This document shows positions 8,034 to 16,573 of a stretch of DNA of 64,000 bases, piece by piece. The stretch lies in contig CP001626.1 of assembly GCA_000023185.1 (NCBI GenBank), positions 124,001 to 188,000 of the forward strand, read 5' to 3'. The number at the start of each line of letters is the position of its first letter. The first letter of the stretch is position 1. A model generated the notes under the pieces. The model did not search any database, was not told the DNA's origin, and saw nothing but the letters and a program-made list of their open reading frames with translations. Origin of the DNA: Rhizobium leguminosarum bv. trifolii WSM1325. Its GTDB lineage: Bacteria; Pseudomonadota; Alphaproteobacteria; Rhizobiales; Rhizobiaceae. The position numbers were made by a program, and so were the translations under genes.

Positions 8034-8667
8034 ACTGCTTATTCGCTCCCTTTGGGAGACGGTCCTGATGACCCTCGCCTCGGGATTGATCTCGCTCGTC
8101 GCCGGCCTGCCGCTCGGCCTTGCTCTGGTCGCGACAGCGCGCGGCGGCATCGCCGAAAATCTCTGGATCAATCGCATGCTCGGGTCAGTCATCAACGGTT
8201 TCCGCTCGGTGCCTTTCATCATCCTGCTGGTGGCGCTGATCCCGCTGACGCGGCTGATCGTCGGCACCGCGCTCGGCACCTGGGCGGCCATCGTGCCGCT
8301 CGCCATCGCCGCAACGCCCTACTACGCCCGTATCGCCGAAGTATCGCTGCGCGAGGTCGACCGCGGGCTGATCGACGCCGTGCGCGCCATGGGCAGCAAC
8401 CGCTGGACGATCATCCGCGAGGTGCTGGTGCCTGAAGCGCTGCCGGGCATCGTCGCCGGTTTCACCGTCACGCTGGTAACGCTGATCGGCGCCTCGGCCA
8501 TGGCGGGCGCGATCGGCGCCGGCGGCCTCGGCGATCTCGCCATCCGCTATGGCTATCAACGTTTTGAAACCAGCGTGATGATCGCGGTGGTGGCCGTCCT
8601 CATCGTGCTCGTCTGCGGAATCCAGTGGCTTGGCGACCGGCTGGTCGCCAGGTTGGACCACCGATAA
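8014..8667 (+). CDS. metI: MetI-type ABC transporter permease
   Basis: Inner-membrane permease of 217 residues, the usual MetI length, with about five transmembrane segments. The EAA-type coupling loop reads DAVRAMGSNRWTIIREVLVPEALPGI (in two parts about residues 125-150), and SAMAGAIGAGGLGDLAIRYGY is typical of MetI. ATG 8014 follows GGAGG at 7999-8003; an ATG at 8026 is possible. It ends one base before the stop of the convergent monooxygenase gene, leaving no room for a terminator between them. Confidence 0.9.
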   Translation: MTPIMLELLIRSLWETVLMTLASGLISLVAGLPLGLALVATARGGIAENLWINRMLGSVINGFRSVPFIILLVALIPLTRLIVGTALGTWAAIVPLAIAATPYYARIAEVSLREVDRGLIDAVRAMGSNRWTIIREVLVPEALPGIVAGFTVTLVTLIGASAMAGAIGAGGLGDLAIRYGYQRFETSVMIAVVAVLIVLVCGIQWLGDRLVARLDHR

Positions 8668-8668
8668 G

Positions 8669-10027
8669 TCAGCGCCGGAACTGGGCAGCGGGATGAGCGG
8701 CGGGCAACCTGCCGTTCCCGCCGCCGAAAAGCTTCTGCCGCAAGGGTCCTGCAGCATAGTCCGCCTTGAAGACGCCGCGCTCCTGCAGCACCGGGACGAC
8801 CAAGTCGACAAAATCGCGCAGGCTTTCCGGCGCCACTGTCCGCGCCAGATTGAAGCCGTCGATGCCACCCTCGTCGATCCATGCCGTGAGATGATCGGCG
8901 ATCTGTTCCGGCGAACCCACTATCGGCTTCATCCGGCTGCCGAGCACCATCTGGTCGATGATGTTACGCAGCGTCACGGGCTTTGGCGCCTGTTTCGTGA
9001 TGGCCGCAAGCGCCGACTGATTGGCGTTGGTCGAGCTCTGGTCGATGACGTCGTCCAATTCATACTTCGAAAAATCGATGCCTATCGAAGCGGAGTAATG
9101 CGCAAGCGAGGCCTCGACGCTCGCATGGCGGCGGTACTCCTCCAGCTTGTCCTGGGCTTCCTTCTCCGTCCGCCCGACGACAACAGTGATCAGGCTCAGG
9201 ATCTTCAATGCGTCGGCGCCGCGGCCGAATTCCTCCGCCTTCGCCCGCAGCGCATCGACGGTCGGCCTCGCCGCCTTGGGATTTGGCCCGGCAATGAAGA
9301 CGCATTCGGCGTGGCGGGCGGCGAAGTCCTGGCCGCGGGCCGAGGCGCCGGCCTGGAAGAGCAGGGGCGTGCGCTGCGGCGAGGGCTCGGAAAGATGGAT
9401 GCCTTCCATCCGGTAATATTTGCCGTCGTGACGGACAGAGCGCACTTTGGAGGGGTCGGCATAGACACCGCCTACCTTGTCGCGCACCACCGCATCGTCG
9501 TCCCAGCTCCCTTCCCAGAGCTTGTAGAGTATTTCGAGATATTCCTCGGCCGCATCGTAGCGCGCATCATGTTCCGGCAGCTTGTCGAAACCCATGCTGC
9601 GGGCGGCACTGTCGAGATAACCGGTGACGATGTTCCAGCCGATCCGTCCCTTGGTCAGATGATCGAGCGTCGACATGCGCCGCGCCAGCAGGAAGGGTGG
9701 CTCATAGGTGGTGTTGACGGTGACGCCGAAACCCAGATGTTTCGTGACATAGGCCATCGCCGAAATCGGGATCATCGGATCATTGACCGGGATCTGCGCG
9801 CCCGTCTCGATCACCGGCGCCGGGCTACCCTTGTAGACGTCATAGACACCGACGATATCGGCCAGGAAGATGCCGTCCAGCTTGCCGCGTTCGGCGGTCT
9901 TGGCAACCTCTGTCCAGTAGTCCAGATCGGTATAATGCGCTGAGCGGTCGCGCGGATGCGTCCACAGGCCGTGGTTGATATGCCCGACGCAGTTCATGTC
10001 AAAGGCATAGATCTGCATGGTCTTCAT
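8669..10027 (-). CDS. FMNH2-dependent monooxygenase, NtaA/SnaA/DszA family
   Basis: LLM-class (bacterial luciferase-like) flavin monooxygenase of 452 residues, the size of nitrilotriacetate and dibenzothiophene-sulfone monooxygenases. Diagnostic segments are FDMNCVGHINHGLW near the N-terminus, ERGKLDGIFLADIVGVYD, the STLDHLTKGRIGWNIVTGY block around residue 130, and LLFQAGASARGQDFAARHAE. It uses reduced FMN from a separate reductase, most likely the product at 5211-5771. The start at 10027 (MKTMQIYAF) has no strong ribosome site; the next ATG, 10018, is an alternative. Convergent with the metNI-type genes. C-S or C-N cleavage of an imported compound is likely, substrate unknown. Confidence 0.85.
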   Translation of the reverse strand: MKTMQIYAFDMNCVGHINHGLWTHPRDRSAHYTDLDYWTEVAKTAERGKLDGIFLADIVGVYDVYKGSPAPVIETGAQIPVNDPMIPISAMAYVTKHLGFGVTVNTTYEPPFLLARRMSTLDHLTKGRIGWNIVTGYLDSAARSMGFDKLPEHDARYDAAEEYLEILYKLWEGSWDDDAVVRDKVGGVYADPSKVRSVRHDGKYYRMEGIHLSEPSPQRTPLLFQAGASARGQDFAARHAECVFIAGPNPKAARPTVDALRAKAEEFGRGADALKILSLITVVVGRTEKEAQDKLEEYRRHASVEASLAHYSASIGIDFSKYELDDVIDQSSTNANQSALAAITKQAPKPVTLRNIIDQMVLGSRMKPIVGSPEQIADHLTAWIDEGGIDGFNLARTVAPESLRDFVDLVVPVLQERGVFKADYAAGPLRQKLFGGGNGRLPAAHPAAQFRR

Positions 10028-10082
10028 GAGGCGGGTCCCAAAGCCGGCAATAGAAATCAAGGATTTGCCGCATTAATAATCC

Positions 10083-10200
10083 TAGAGCATGATGCCGAAA
10101 AGTGTGAGCGGTTTTCGGACGACATCATGCTCTAACTATATAATATAGAACAGGATTCAGATTGCGGGCCGGCTCGGCCTAAAATCATCCTGTTCGGGCT
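10083..10200. repeat. Rhizobial composite palindromic repeat
   Basis: Two nested inverted repeats in a row. The first runs 10083-10134 with arms AGAGCATGATG and CATCATGCTCT around CCGAAAA...TTTTCGG. The second is bounded by GAACAGGAT and ATCCTGTTC around a GGCCGGCTCGGCC core. Mosaic intergenic repeats of this kind (RIME-like) are abundant in Rhizobium genomes. It fills the gap between the divergent monooxygenase and mutase genes. Confidence 0.7.
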
Positions 10201-10260
10201 CTATCGCACGAGGAGCCGGTGAAATGGTAGGGTGGGAATGAAAAAAGCCGGAGGAACCGC

Positions 10261-12399
10261 ATGACGAAGAAGACGCTGTCGGATTGGGCGGAGCTTGCGC
10301 AAAAGGAACTGCGCACCTCGCCCGAGAAGCTCACCTGGCAGACGCCGGAAGGCATTGCCGTCAAGCCGCTCTATACGGCCGAGGATCTTGACGGCGCCGG
10401 GCATCTTGGTTCGCTTCCCGGCTTCTCGCCTTTCACCCGCGGCCCGCGGGCGACGATGTATGCCGGCCGGCCCTGGACGATCCGCCAATATGCCGGCTTC
10501 TCGACGGCAGAGGAATCGAATGCCTTTTATCGCCGCAATCTGGCGGCCGGCCAGAAGGGCTTGTCGGTCGCCTTCGATCTTGCCACCCACCGCGGGTATG
10601 ACAGCGATCATCCGCGCGTCGAGGGTGATGTCGGCAAGGCGGGTGTGGCAATCGACAGCGTCGAGGACATGAAAATCCTGTTCGACGGCATTCCGCTGGC
10701 TGAAATGTCGGTGTCGATGACGATGAACGGCGCCGTCATCCCGATCCTTGCCTCCTTCATCGTGGCCGGCGAGGAGCAGGGTGTTTCGCGAGCCGACCTT
10801 TCTGGCACCATTCAGAACGACATCCTGAAGGAGTTCATGGTCCGCAACACCTATATCTATCCGCCCGAATCATCGATGCGGATCGTTGCCGACATCATCG
10901 ACTATACCGCCCGCGAGATGCCGAAGTTCAACTCCATCTCGATCTCCGGCTACCACATGCAGGAAGCCGGCGCGACACTGGTGCAGGAACTGGCCTTCAC
11001 GCTGGCCGACGGCCGCGAATATGTCCGCGCCGCCATCGCCAAAGGCCTGAGCGTCGACGAGTTCGCCGGCAGGCTCTCCTTCTTCTTCGCCATCGGCATG
11101 AACTTCTTCATGGAAGCGGCCAAGCTGCGCGCCGCCCGCCTGCTCTGGACGCGGATCATGGAAGGGTTTCATCCGAAGAAACAGTCCTCGCTGATGCTGC
11201 GCACCCATTGCCAGACCTCCGGCGTCTCCTTGCAGGAGCAGGACCCTTATAACAACATCATCCGCACCGCTTTCGAGGCGATGTCGGCCGTGCTCGGCGG
11301 CACGCAGTCGTTGCATACGAATTCCTTCGACGAAGCGATTGCGCTGCCGACTGAGTTCTCCTCTCGTATCGCCCGCAACACCCAGCTCATCCTGCAGCAC
11401 GAGACCGGCGTCACCAAGGTCGTCGATCCGCTCGCCGGCTCCTACTATGTCGAAAGCCTGACGGCCGAACTGGCAGACAAGGCCTGGGCGTTGATGAAGG
11501 AAGTCGAGGCACTCGGCGGCATGACCAAGGCGGTGGCAGACGGCCTGCCGAAACGGCTGATCGAGGAAGCGGCCGCACGCCGCCAGGCGGCCGTCGACAA
11601 GGGCGAGGAGGTCATCGTCGGCGTCAACCGCTATCGGCTCGACAACGAGCAGCCGATCGACATTCTGGAGATCGACAACAGCGCAGTACGCAAAGCGCAG
11701 ATCAGACGTATCGAGGAAACCAAGCGGCGGCGCGATGGCAAAGCCGTGCGCGAGGCCTTGGCGGCCCTGGCCGAGATCGCACAGAGCGGCAAGGGCAACC
11801 TGCTTGAAGCCGCCATCGAGGCGGCGCGGGCCCGCGCCACGGTCGGCGAGATATCGGATGCGATGCGCGATACCTTCGGCGATCATGCCGCCACGCCAGT
11901 GGTGATTAAGGGCCTCTATGGCCAAGCGTATGAAAACGAGCCGGAGCTCGCCGTGCTCAAGACTCGCATGACGGAGGTGACGGAAGCCATGGGGCACCGG
12001 CCGAAGATCATGGTCGCCAAGCTCGGTCAGGACGGGCACGACCGAGGCGCCAAGGTGATCGCCTCGGCCTTCGGCGATATCGGCTTCGACGTGCTCGCCG
12101 GTCCCCTGTTCCAGACACCGGAGGAAGCCGCCGGTGTCGCACTCAGCGAAAAGGTCAACGTCGTCGGCGTCTCGTCGCTGGCGGCCGGTCACAGGACGCT
12201 GCTGCCACAGCTGATCGACAGGCTGAGGGAACAGGGCGGTGGTGACATCATCGTCGTCTGCGGCGGCGTCATTCCGCGGCAGGACTATGCATTCCTGCAC
12301 GAACACGGCGTTGCAGCCGTATTCGGTCCTGGGACAAATGTTCTCGAGGCGGCAAACTCCGTCCTCGACCTGCTGCAGGGCAGGCGACGGAATCAGTAA
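10261..12399 (+). CDS. scpA: Methylmalonyl-CoA mutase (BhbA/ScpA)
   Basis: Adenosylcobalamin-dependent enzyme of 712 residues that interconverts (R)-methylmalonyl-CoA and succinyl-CoA; in rhizobia it links propionyl-CoA, branched-chain amino acid and polyhydroxybutyrate metabolism (bhbA in Sinorhizobium). The TIM barrel holds [18 protein letters not shown] (residues 65-82), and [19 protein letters not shown] near 100. The C-terminal B12 domain carries GQDGHDRG, with His593 as the expected lower cobalt ligand. Length equals a single-chain homodimeric mutase with both domains. AGGAACCGC precedes the ATG. Its stop codon is one base from that of the convergent FAH-family gene. Confidence 0.95.
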   Translation: MTKKTLSDWAELAQKELRTSPEKLTWQTPEGIAVKPLYTAEDLDGAGHLGSLPGFSPFTRGPRATMYAGRPWTIRQYAGFSTAEESNAFYRRNLAAGQKGLSVAFDLATHRGYDSDHPRVEGDVGKAGVAIDSVEDMKILFDGIPLAEMSVSMTMNGAVIPILASFIVAGEEQGVSRADLSGTIQNDILKEFMVRNTYIYPPESSMRIVADIIDYTAREMPKFNSISISGYHMQEAGATLVQELAFTLADGREYVRAAIAKGLSVDEFAGRLSFFFAIGMNFFMEAAKLRAARLLWTRIMEGFHPKKQSSLMLRTHCQTSGVSLQEQDPYNNIIRTAFEAMSAVLGGTQSLHTNSFDEAIALPTEFSSRIARNTQLILQHETGVTKVVDPLAGSYYVESLTAELADKAWALMKEVEALGGMTKAVADGLPKRLIEEAAARRQAAVDKGEEVIVGVNRYRLDNEQPIDILEIDNSAVRKAQIRRIEETKRRRDGKAVREALAALAEIAQSGKGNLLEAAIEAARARATVGEISDAMRDTFGDHAATPVVIKGLYGQAYENEPELAVLKTRMTEVTEAMGHRPKIMVAKLGQDGHDRGAKVIASAFGDIGFDVLAGPLFQTPEEAAGVALSEKVNVVGVSSLAAGHRTLLPQLIDRLREQGGGDIIVVCGGVIPRQDYAFLHEHGVAAVFGPGTNVLEAANSVLDLLQGRRRNQ

Positions 12400-12400
12400 T

Positions 12401-13561
12401 TTAGAGAAGACCGCGCTTTGCCAGATTGCTCATCAGCGCCGAAATGCCGAAGGTCCAGGGCGGGCATTCGGTGGAGAGGCGCACGGTGTTGATGAGCGCG
12501 CCGAGGCCTGCCGAGGAAATCTCGACGACATCGCCGATCTTGTGGGTAAAGCCTTGCTTCGGCGCGTCGCGGTCCTGAGTCGGCGCAAACAGCGTGCCGA
12601 GGAAAAGCATGAAACCGTCGGGATATTGATGATGGGCGCCGACCGTCTGCTTGACGAGATCGGTCGGATCGCGACTGATCTGCGACATCGAACTCTTGCC
12701 GTGCATCACGAAGCCATCCTGGCCTGACACCTTCAGGTCGAGTTCGGCCTTGCGTACATCATCGAGGCTGTAGCCGGCATCGAACAGGCGGATGAAAGGA
12801 CCGATCGAGCAGGAGGCATTGTTATCCTTGGCCTTGCCGAGCAGCAGCGCCGAGCGGCCCTCGACGTCGCGCAGGTTGACGTCGTTGCCGAGAGTCGCCC
12901 CCGTGATTTCGCCGCGGCTGTTGACCGCGAGCACGATTTCCGGCTCGGGATTGTTCCAGGTCGAGATCGGATGCAGGCCGACATCCGCACCCCAGCCGAC
13001 GGAGGAGAGCACCGGCGACTTGGTGAAGACTTCGGCGTCCGGCCCGATACCGACCTCCAGATATTGCGACCACATGCCTTCGTCGATCAGTGCCTGCTTG
13101 ACCTTGGCAGCCTCCGGTGAGCCGGCCTTCAGATTGGTGAGGCTGCCACCGATCAGCGTGCTGACGCGCTCGCGGATCGAGGCGGCACGCTCCGGACTGC
13201 CGGCCGCCTTCTCCTCGATGACGCGCTCGATCATCGACTGCGCAAAGGTGACGCCGCAGGCTTTCACTGCCTGCAGGTCGACGGGCGCAAGGAGATAAGG
13301 GTGCGTTTGATCCGGAGCTCCGGTACTGTTGGCGGCGATGTCCGCCAGCGAGCCAACCGCCTTGCCACTTGCTGCACGGACGAAGGTGGCGGCATCCTGC
13401 CGCTCGAGCAGGGCGCTCAGCGTCGGCGCCTCGCGCGACGTGATGTCGACCAGTATACCCTCGCGCAGCGTCACAATGCTCGGTCCCTGCACTTCGGGAT
13501 TCCAGATGCGACCGACAAAAAGACCATCCGAAGCGGCGACATCGAGCAGAGGTTGAGACAT
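12401..13561 (-). CDS. Fumarylacetoacetate hydrolase family protein
   Basis: Cytosolic metal-dependent hydrolase/isomerase-type protein of 386 residues. The FAH fold is seen in the second half: WNNPEPEIVLAVNSRGEI (metal-binding glutamates, about residues 205-220), then ATLGNDVNLRDVEGRSALLLGK (Asp ligand) and SMSQISRDP. The first 100 residues are an N-terminal extension found in long FAH-family members that act on sugar-derived 2-keto-3-deoxy acids or aromatic breakdown products. Substrate unknown. It is divergent from the Gfo/Idh genes at 13929, across a repeat-rich promoter region, so the two units may be co-regulated in sugar acid catabolism. Confidence 0.85.
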   Translation of the reverse strand: MSQPLLDVAASDGLFVGRIWNPEVQGPSIVTLREGILVDITSREAPTLSALLERQDAATFVRAASGKAVGSLADIAANSTGAPDQTHPYLLAPVDLQAVKACGVTFAQSMIERVIEEKAAGSPERAASIRERVSTLIGGSLTNLKAGSPEAAKVKQALIDEGMWSQYLEVGIGPDAEVFTKSPVLSSVGWGADVGLHPISTWNNPEPEIVLAVNSRGEITGATLGNDVNLRDVEGRSALLLGKAKDNNASCSIGPFIRLFDAGYSLDDVRKAELDLKVSGQDGFVMHGKSSMSQISRDPTDLVKQTVGAHHQYPDGFMLFLGTLFAPTQDRDAPKQGFTHKIGDVVEISSAGLGALINTVRLSTECPPWTFGISALMSNLAKRGLL

Positions 13562-13928
13562 GGTGATCTTCCGTCACAGGCGAGCGGGGAGCGCTCTTCA
13601 AAACATTGCGGGGTGTTGCCGCCCTCCAGCCCGGCGGCAGCCGAAATCGATCACATTCACGGAGACGGGGCAAGATGCGCTGGGGAAAAAGACCTTTGCC
13701 TGATCGGCTCAAGCGGCGGCCTTTCTCGGGAATCCAATCACAAAAGCTCACAAAATAACTATTTAGATACAAAATAACTGTTATATTTCAAATATTTAGA
13801 TGTAGGCTGTGACGATTTTGCCCTCCATATCGCCTTGACAGGAGCCGGCTTTCGTTATCTGTTTTGCCCAACATGGAGGAGGCTGGCATCAGCCGGCCAC
13901 ACGAAAATCCCAGGAGGATATTGCAGCG
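13562..13928. other. Divergent promoter region, FAH gene / Gfo-Idh operon
   Basis: A 367-base region with no gene. It has an AT-rich core (13740-13805) with direct repeats, listed separately, and TTGACA at 13835-13840 as a possible -35 for the rightward operon; the matching -10 (TATCTG about 15 bases on) is weak. AGGAGG sits 8-13 bases before the start at 13929. Confidence 0.5.
13751..13801. promoter_or_regulatory. Paired direct repeats, candidate operator
   Basis: CAAAATAACT occurs at 13751-13760 and 13770-13779, and TATTTAGAT at 13760-13768 and 13793-13801. The repeats are interleaved, 19 and 33 bases apart, in an AT island inside GC-rich DNA. They lie between two divergent units and look like multiple binding sites for one regulator. 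No regulator gene is adjacent. Confidence 0.45.
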
Positions 13929-14939
13929 ATGTTGAGATTTGCCGTCGTCGGAATCGACCATGGGCACACGTTCGATCACGTAAAGGGGTTGCTGGCCGCA
14001 GGCGGCGAGTTCGTCGGCTATTGCCCGCAGACCTCGGTGCCGGCGTTGCGCGAGGGCTTCGAGAAGACCTATCCTGACGCGCCGCAGATCGACAGGCAAA
14101 AGCTGTTCGACGATCCGTCGATCGACGTCATCTGCATCTCGGCGATCCCGCGCGATCGTGCCGGGCTTGCCATCCGCGCTATGAGATCGGGCAAGGACGT
14201 GATGACCGACAAGCCGGGCGTGACGGCCTTCGCCCAGCTCGAGGACGTCAAGAAGACGGTCGCTGAAACCGGCAAGATCTTTTCGATCTGCTTTTCCGAA
14301 CGCCATTGCGTGCGCTCCGCCGTCAAGGCCGGAAAGCTGGTGAAAGAAGGCGCGATCGGTAAAGTGATCCAGACGCTCGGCGTTGGTCCACACCGGCTGC
14401 AACTGCCGACCCGGCCGGACTGGTTCTTCGATCCCGAAGCCTTCGGCGGCATCATCGTCGATATCGCTTCACACCAGGTCGATCAGTTCCTGTTCTATAC
14501 CGGCTCGACCACAGGCGAGGTCATCGCCAGCTCGATCGGCAATTTCGGCATGCCCGACAAGCCCGCCTTCGAGGATTTCGGCGAGGTGCTTCTGCGTTCC
14601 GACAAGGCGGCGGGCTATGTCCGTGTCGACTGGTTCACGCCGGAGGCGCTGCCGACCTGGGGCGACGGGCGCCTGACCATTCTCGGCACCGAAGGCTACA
14701 TCGAACTGCGCAAATATATCGATATCTCCGGCCGGCCGGGCAAGGATCACCTCTTCCTGGTCAACGGCAAGGAAATGACCCATATCGATTGCAGCGGCGA
14801 AAAACTCGATTATTTCGATGCTTTCACCACTGACGTCGGCAACCGTACGCAGACGGCGATGACCCAGGATCATGTTTTCGAAGTCTGCCGCCTTTCGCTC
14901 GAAGCCCAGGCGAAAGCTGCCCGCATCGGCGCCCGCTGA
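13929..14939 (+). CDS. Gfo/Idh/MocA family oxidoreductase
   Basis: NAD(P)-dependent sugar or polyol dehydrogenase-like protein of 336 residues. The N-terminal Rossmann domain starts RFAVVGIDHGHTFDHV, an altered GxGxxG loop with His and Asp in place of glycine. The usual EKP motif near residue 96 is DKP (VMTDKPGV). The C-terminal domain holds DIASHQVDQFLFY, the catalytic-histidine region, near 180. It is followed 10 bases later by a second protein of the same family and then a VOC protein, suggesting consecutive oxidation and epimerisation steps on a sugar acid or inositol-like compound. The unusual nucleotide loop may alter cofactor preference. Confidence 0.8.
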   Translation: MLRFAVVGIDHGHTFDHVKGLLAAGGEFVGYCPQTSVPALREGFEKTYPDAPQIDRQKLFDDPSIDVICISAIPRDRAGLAIRAMRSGKDVMTDKPGVTAFAQLEDVKKTVAETGKIFSICFSERHCVRSAVKAGKLVKEGAIGKVIQTLGVGPHRLQLPTRPDWFFDPEAFGGIIVDIASHQVDQFLFYTGSTTGEVIASSIGNFGMPDKPAFEDFGEVLLRSDKAAGYVRVDWFTPEALPTWGDGRLTILGTEGYIELRKYIDISGRPGKDHLFLVNGKEMTHIDCSGEKLDYFDAFTTDVGNRTQTAMTQDHVFEVCRLSLEAQAKAARIGAR

Positions 14940-14949
14940 GGAGGATATC

Positions 14950-16047
14950 ATGACCAGAAAATTGCGCGTCGGGGTCATCGGCGCAGGCATCGCTGCGCGG
15001 CATCTGGCCGGCTTCGGCTGGAACAAGGAGCTTTTCGAAGTCCCCGTGCTCTGCTCGCTCGATGAGGAGCGCGGCAGGGCGCTGTGCGAGGAATACGGCA
15101 TTGGCGAATACACGCAGGATGCGGATTCGCTGTTTGCCCGTGACGATCTCGACATCATCGACATTTCGACGCCGCCGAGTTCGCATTTCGAACTTTGCCG
15201 CAAAGGTATCGAGTCCGGCAAGCACGTGATCTGCGAGAAGCCGCTCTTCGGCTCGATCGCCGAGGTCGACGAGATGGGGCGCATCCTTGCCCGCTTCCCC
15301 AGCAAGAAGCTGATGCCGATCTTCCAGTATCGCTATGGTTCCGGCCTGCAGAAGCTGAAGCTGCTGATCGAACGTGGCCTGGCCGGCAAGCCGTTCCTGA
15401 CCACGATCGAAACCCATTGGTGGCGCGGGCCGGATTATTATGCCGTGCCGTGGCGCGGCAAATGGGCGAGCGAACTCGGCGGTGGCCTTCTCGGCCACGC
15501 CATCCACGCCCATGACATGCTGAACTATGTGCATGGCCCCTGCGCCGAGGTGTTTTCCTATGGGGCGACGCTGGTCAATCCGATCGAGGTCGAGGATACG
15601 GCAGCCCTTTCGGTGAAGATGCAGAATGGCTCGCTGGCGACGCTGTCGATGACGCTGGGTTCGCGCAAGGAGATCTCGCGGTTGCGCTTCTGCTTCAACG
15701 ACCTCGTCGCCGAAAGCATCATCGAACCCTACACGATGGGCCGTGATCCGTGGACGTTCGTCGCCGGGACAGAGGAACATCAGGCGCGGATCGACGAAGT
15801 GCTCGCCGCCCATGTGCCTGGCGAGGATGGCTACACCCGTCAGTTCGAGCTCTTCCATAAGGCGATCGTCGAAGACACCGACCCACCGGTGACGCTGCAG
15901 GATGCCCGCAATTCGCTGGAACTGGTAACGGCCGCTTATTTCTCGCAGCGAACCGGACAACCGACGCCGATGCCGATCGCCGCCGATCATCCGCTCTATC
16001 GCTCCTGGCTTCCGGCAGGGGAATGGCGGGCTGCGGCCACCGTCTGA
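14950..16047 (+). CDS. Gfo/Idh/MocA family oxidoreductase
   Basis: Second dehydrogenase of this operon, 365 residues, with canonical features: VGVIGAGIAARHLAGF at residues 8-23, the DISTPPSSH strand near 75, the CEKPLFG motif (catalytic Lys near residue 97) and GGGLLGHAIHAHDML near 180, which carries the expected catalytic histidine. It starts at ATG 14950 with GAGGA upstream, overlapping no other gene. It is only about distantly similar to its upstream neighbour, so this is a functional pair and not a recent tandem duplication. Substrate unknown. Confidence 0.85.
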   Translation: MTRKLRVGVIGAGIAARHLAGFGWNKELFEVPVLCSLDEERGRALCEEYGIGEYTQDADSLFARDDLDIIDISTPPSSHFELCRKGIESGKHVICEKPLFGSIAEVDEMGRILARFPSKKLMPIFQYRYGSGLQKLKLLIERGLAGKPFLTTIETHWWRGPDYYAVPWRGKWASELGGGLLGHAIHAHDMLNYVHGPCAEVFSYGATLVNPIEVEDTAALSVKMQNGSLATLSMTLGSRKEISRLRFCFNDLVAESIIEPYTMGRDPWTFVAGTEEHQARIDEVLAAHVPGEDGYTRQFELFHKAIVEDTDPPVTLQDARNSLELVTAAYFSQRTGQPTPMPIAADHPLYRSWLPAGEWRAAATV

Positions 16048-16065
16048 ATCGGGAAGGGCTCTCCG

Positions 16066-16476
16066 ATGCTGAAATCCTTCGAGCATGTCGGCATGACGGT
16101 CGGCGACATGGACCGCACCGTCGATTTCTACTGTGGCCTGCTCGGCCTCAGCCTCGTGCTGCGCAAGACGATGGCGAATGGCATGCAGGTCGCGTTCCTC
16201 GATGCAGGCGGCGGCATGCTGGAGGTCTTTGCGCCGCCCGGCGGCGCGTCGACGGCGGTCGACGTGCCTGACGATACGGCCGGCGTCCGGCACCTCACCT
16301 TCTGTTTCGACAATGTCGAACAGACCTTCGCCCGCCTTGAACAGGCGGGTGTCGAGATCAAGGAGCGGCCGCGCTTCGCGGTCCACTCCGAGATGCTGAA
16401 CAAGATCGCCTTCGTTCGCGATCCCGACGGCATTATCGTCGAGCTTGCCGAACGTTCTCTGAACCGCCAGGGCTGA
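16066..16476 (+). CDS. VOC family protein (glyoxalase/dioxygenase fold)
   Basis: Small metalloenzyme-type protein of 136 residues with the vicinal-oxygen-chelate fold. FEHVGMTVGDMDRTVDFYCGLLG at the start (in parts, residues 4-27) and FVRDPDGIIVELAE at the end are the two beta-alpha-beta modules. Possible metal ligands are His6, His84 (in VRHLTFCF) and Glu129. Members act as isomerases, epimerases or glyoxalases; beside two sugar dehydrogenases an epimerase or isomerase role is plausible. Last gene of the rightward operon; its 3' end overlaps a small reading frame of the opposing guanidine operon. Confidence 0.8.
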   Translation: MLKSFEHVGMTVGDMDRTVDFYCGLLGLSLVLRKTMANGMQVAFLDAGGGMLEVFAPPGGASTAVDVPDDTAGVRHLTFCFDNVEQTFARLEQAGVEIKERPRFAVHSEMLNKIAFVRDPDGIIVELAERSLNRQG

Positions 16477-16561
16477 CACAGGTGCTGCCGATCCCTTCGC
16501 TGCGGGCGGTCAGACCGTCCCGCAGCAGATCGATCAGGCGCCGGATGAGTTTTGCCGCCAT
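16433..16561 (-). CDS. Short 42-residue ORF at the end of the guanidine operon
   Basis: An ATG at 16561 follows TGAGGAG, with the TGA being the stop of the allophanate hydrolase gene, so spacing and ribosome site are those of a real operon gene. The product would begin MAAKLIRRLIDLLRDGLTAR and stop after 42 codons, with the last 15 codons overlapping the convergent VOC gene. The first 20 residues form an amphipathic helix. This may be a genuine small protein or the surviving start of a gene whose remainder was lost. No family is recognised. Confidence 0.35.
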   Translation of the reverse strand: MAAKLIRRLIDLLRDGLTARSEGIGSTCVSPGGSENVRQARR

Positions 16562-16573
16562 GTTAGGCTCTCC

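Noticed and set aside
13835..13862. Strong sigma-70 promoter for the Gfo/Idh operon from TTGACA
   Set aside because: The -35 is perfect but the downstream hexamer at correct spacing is poor, so it is mentioned only as a possibility.
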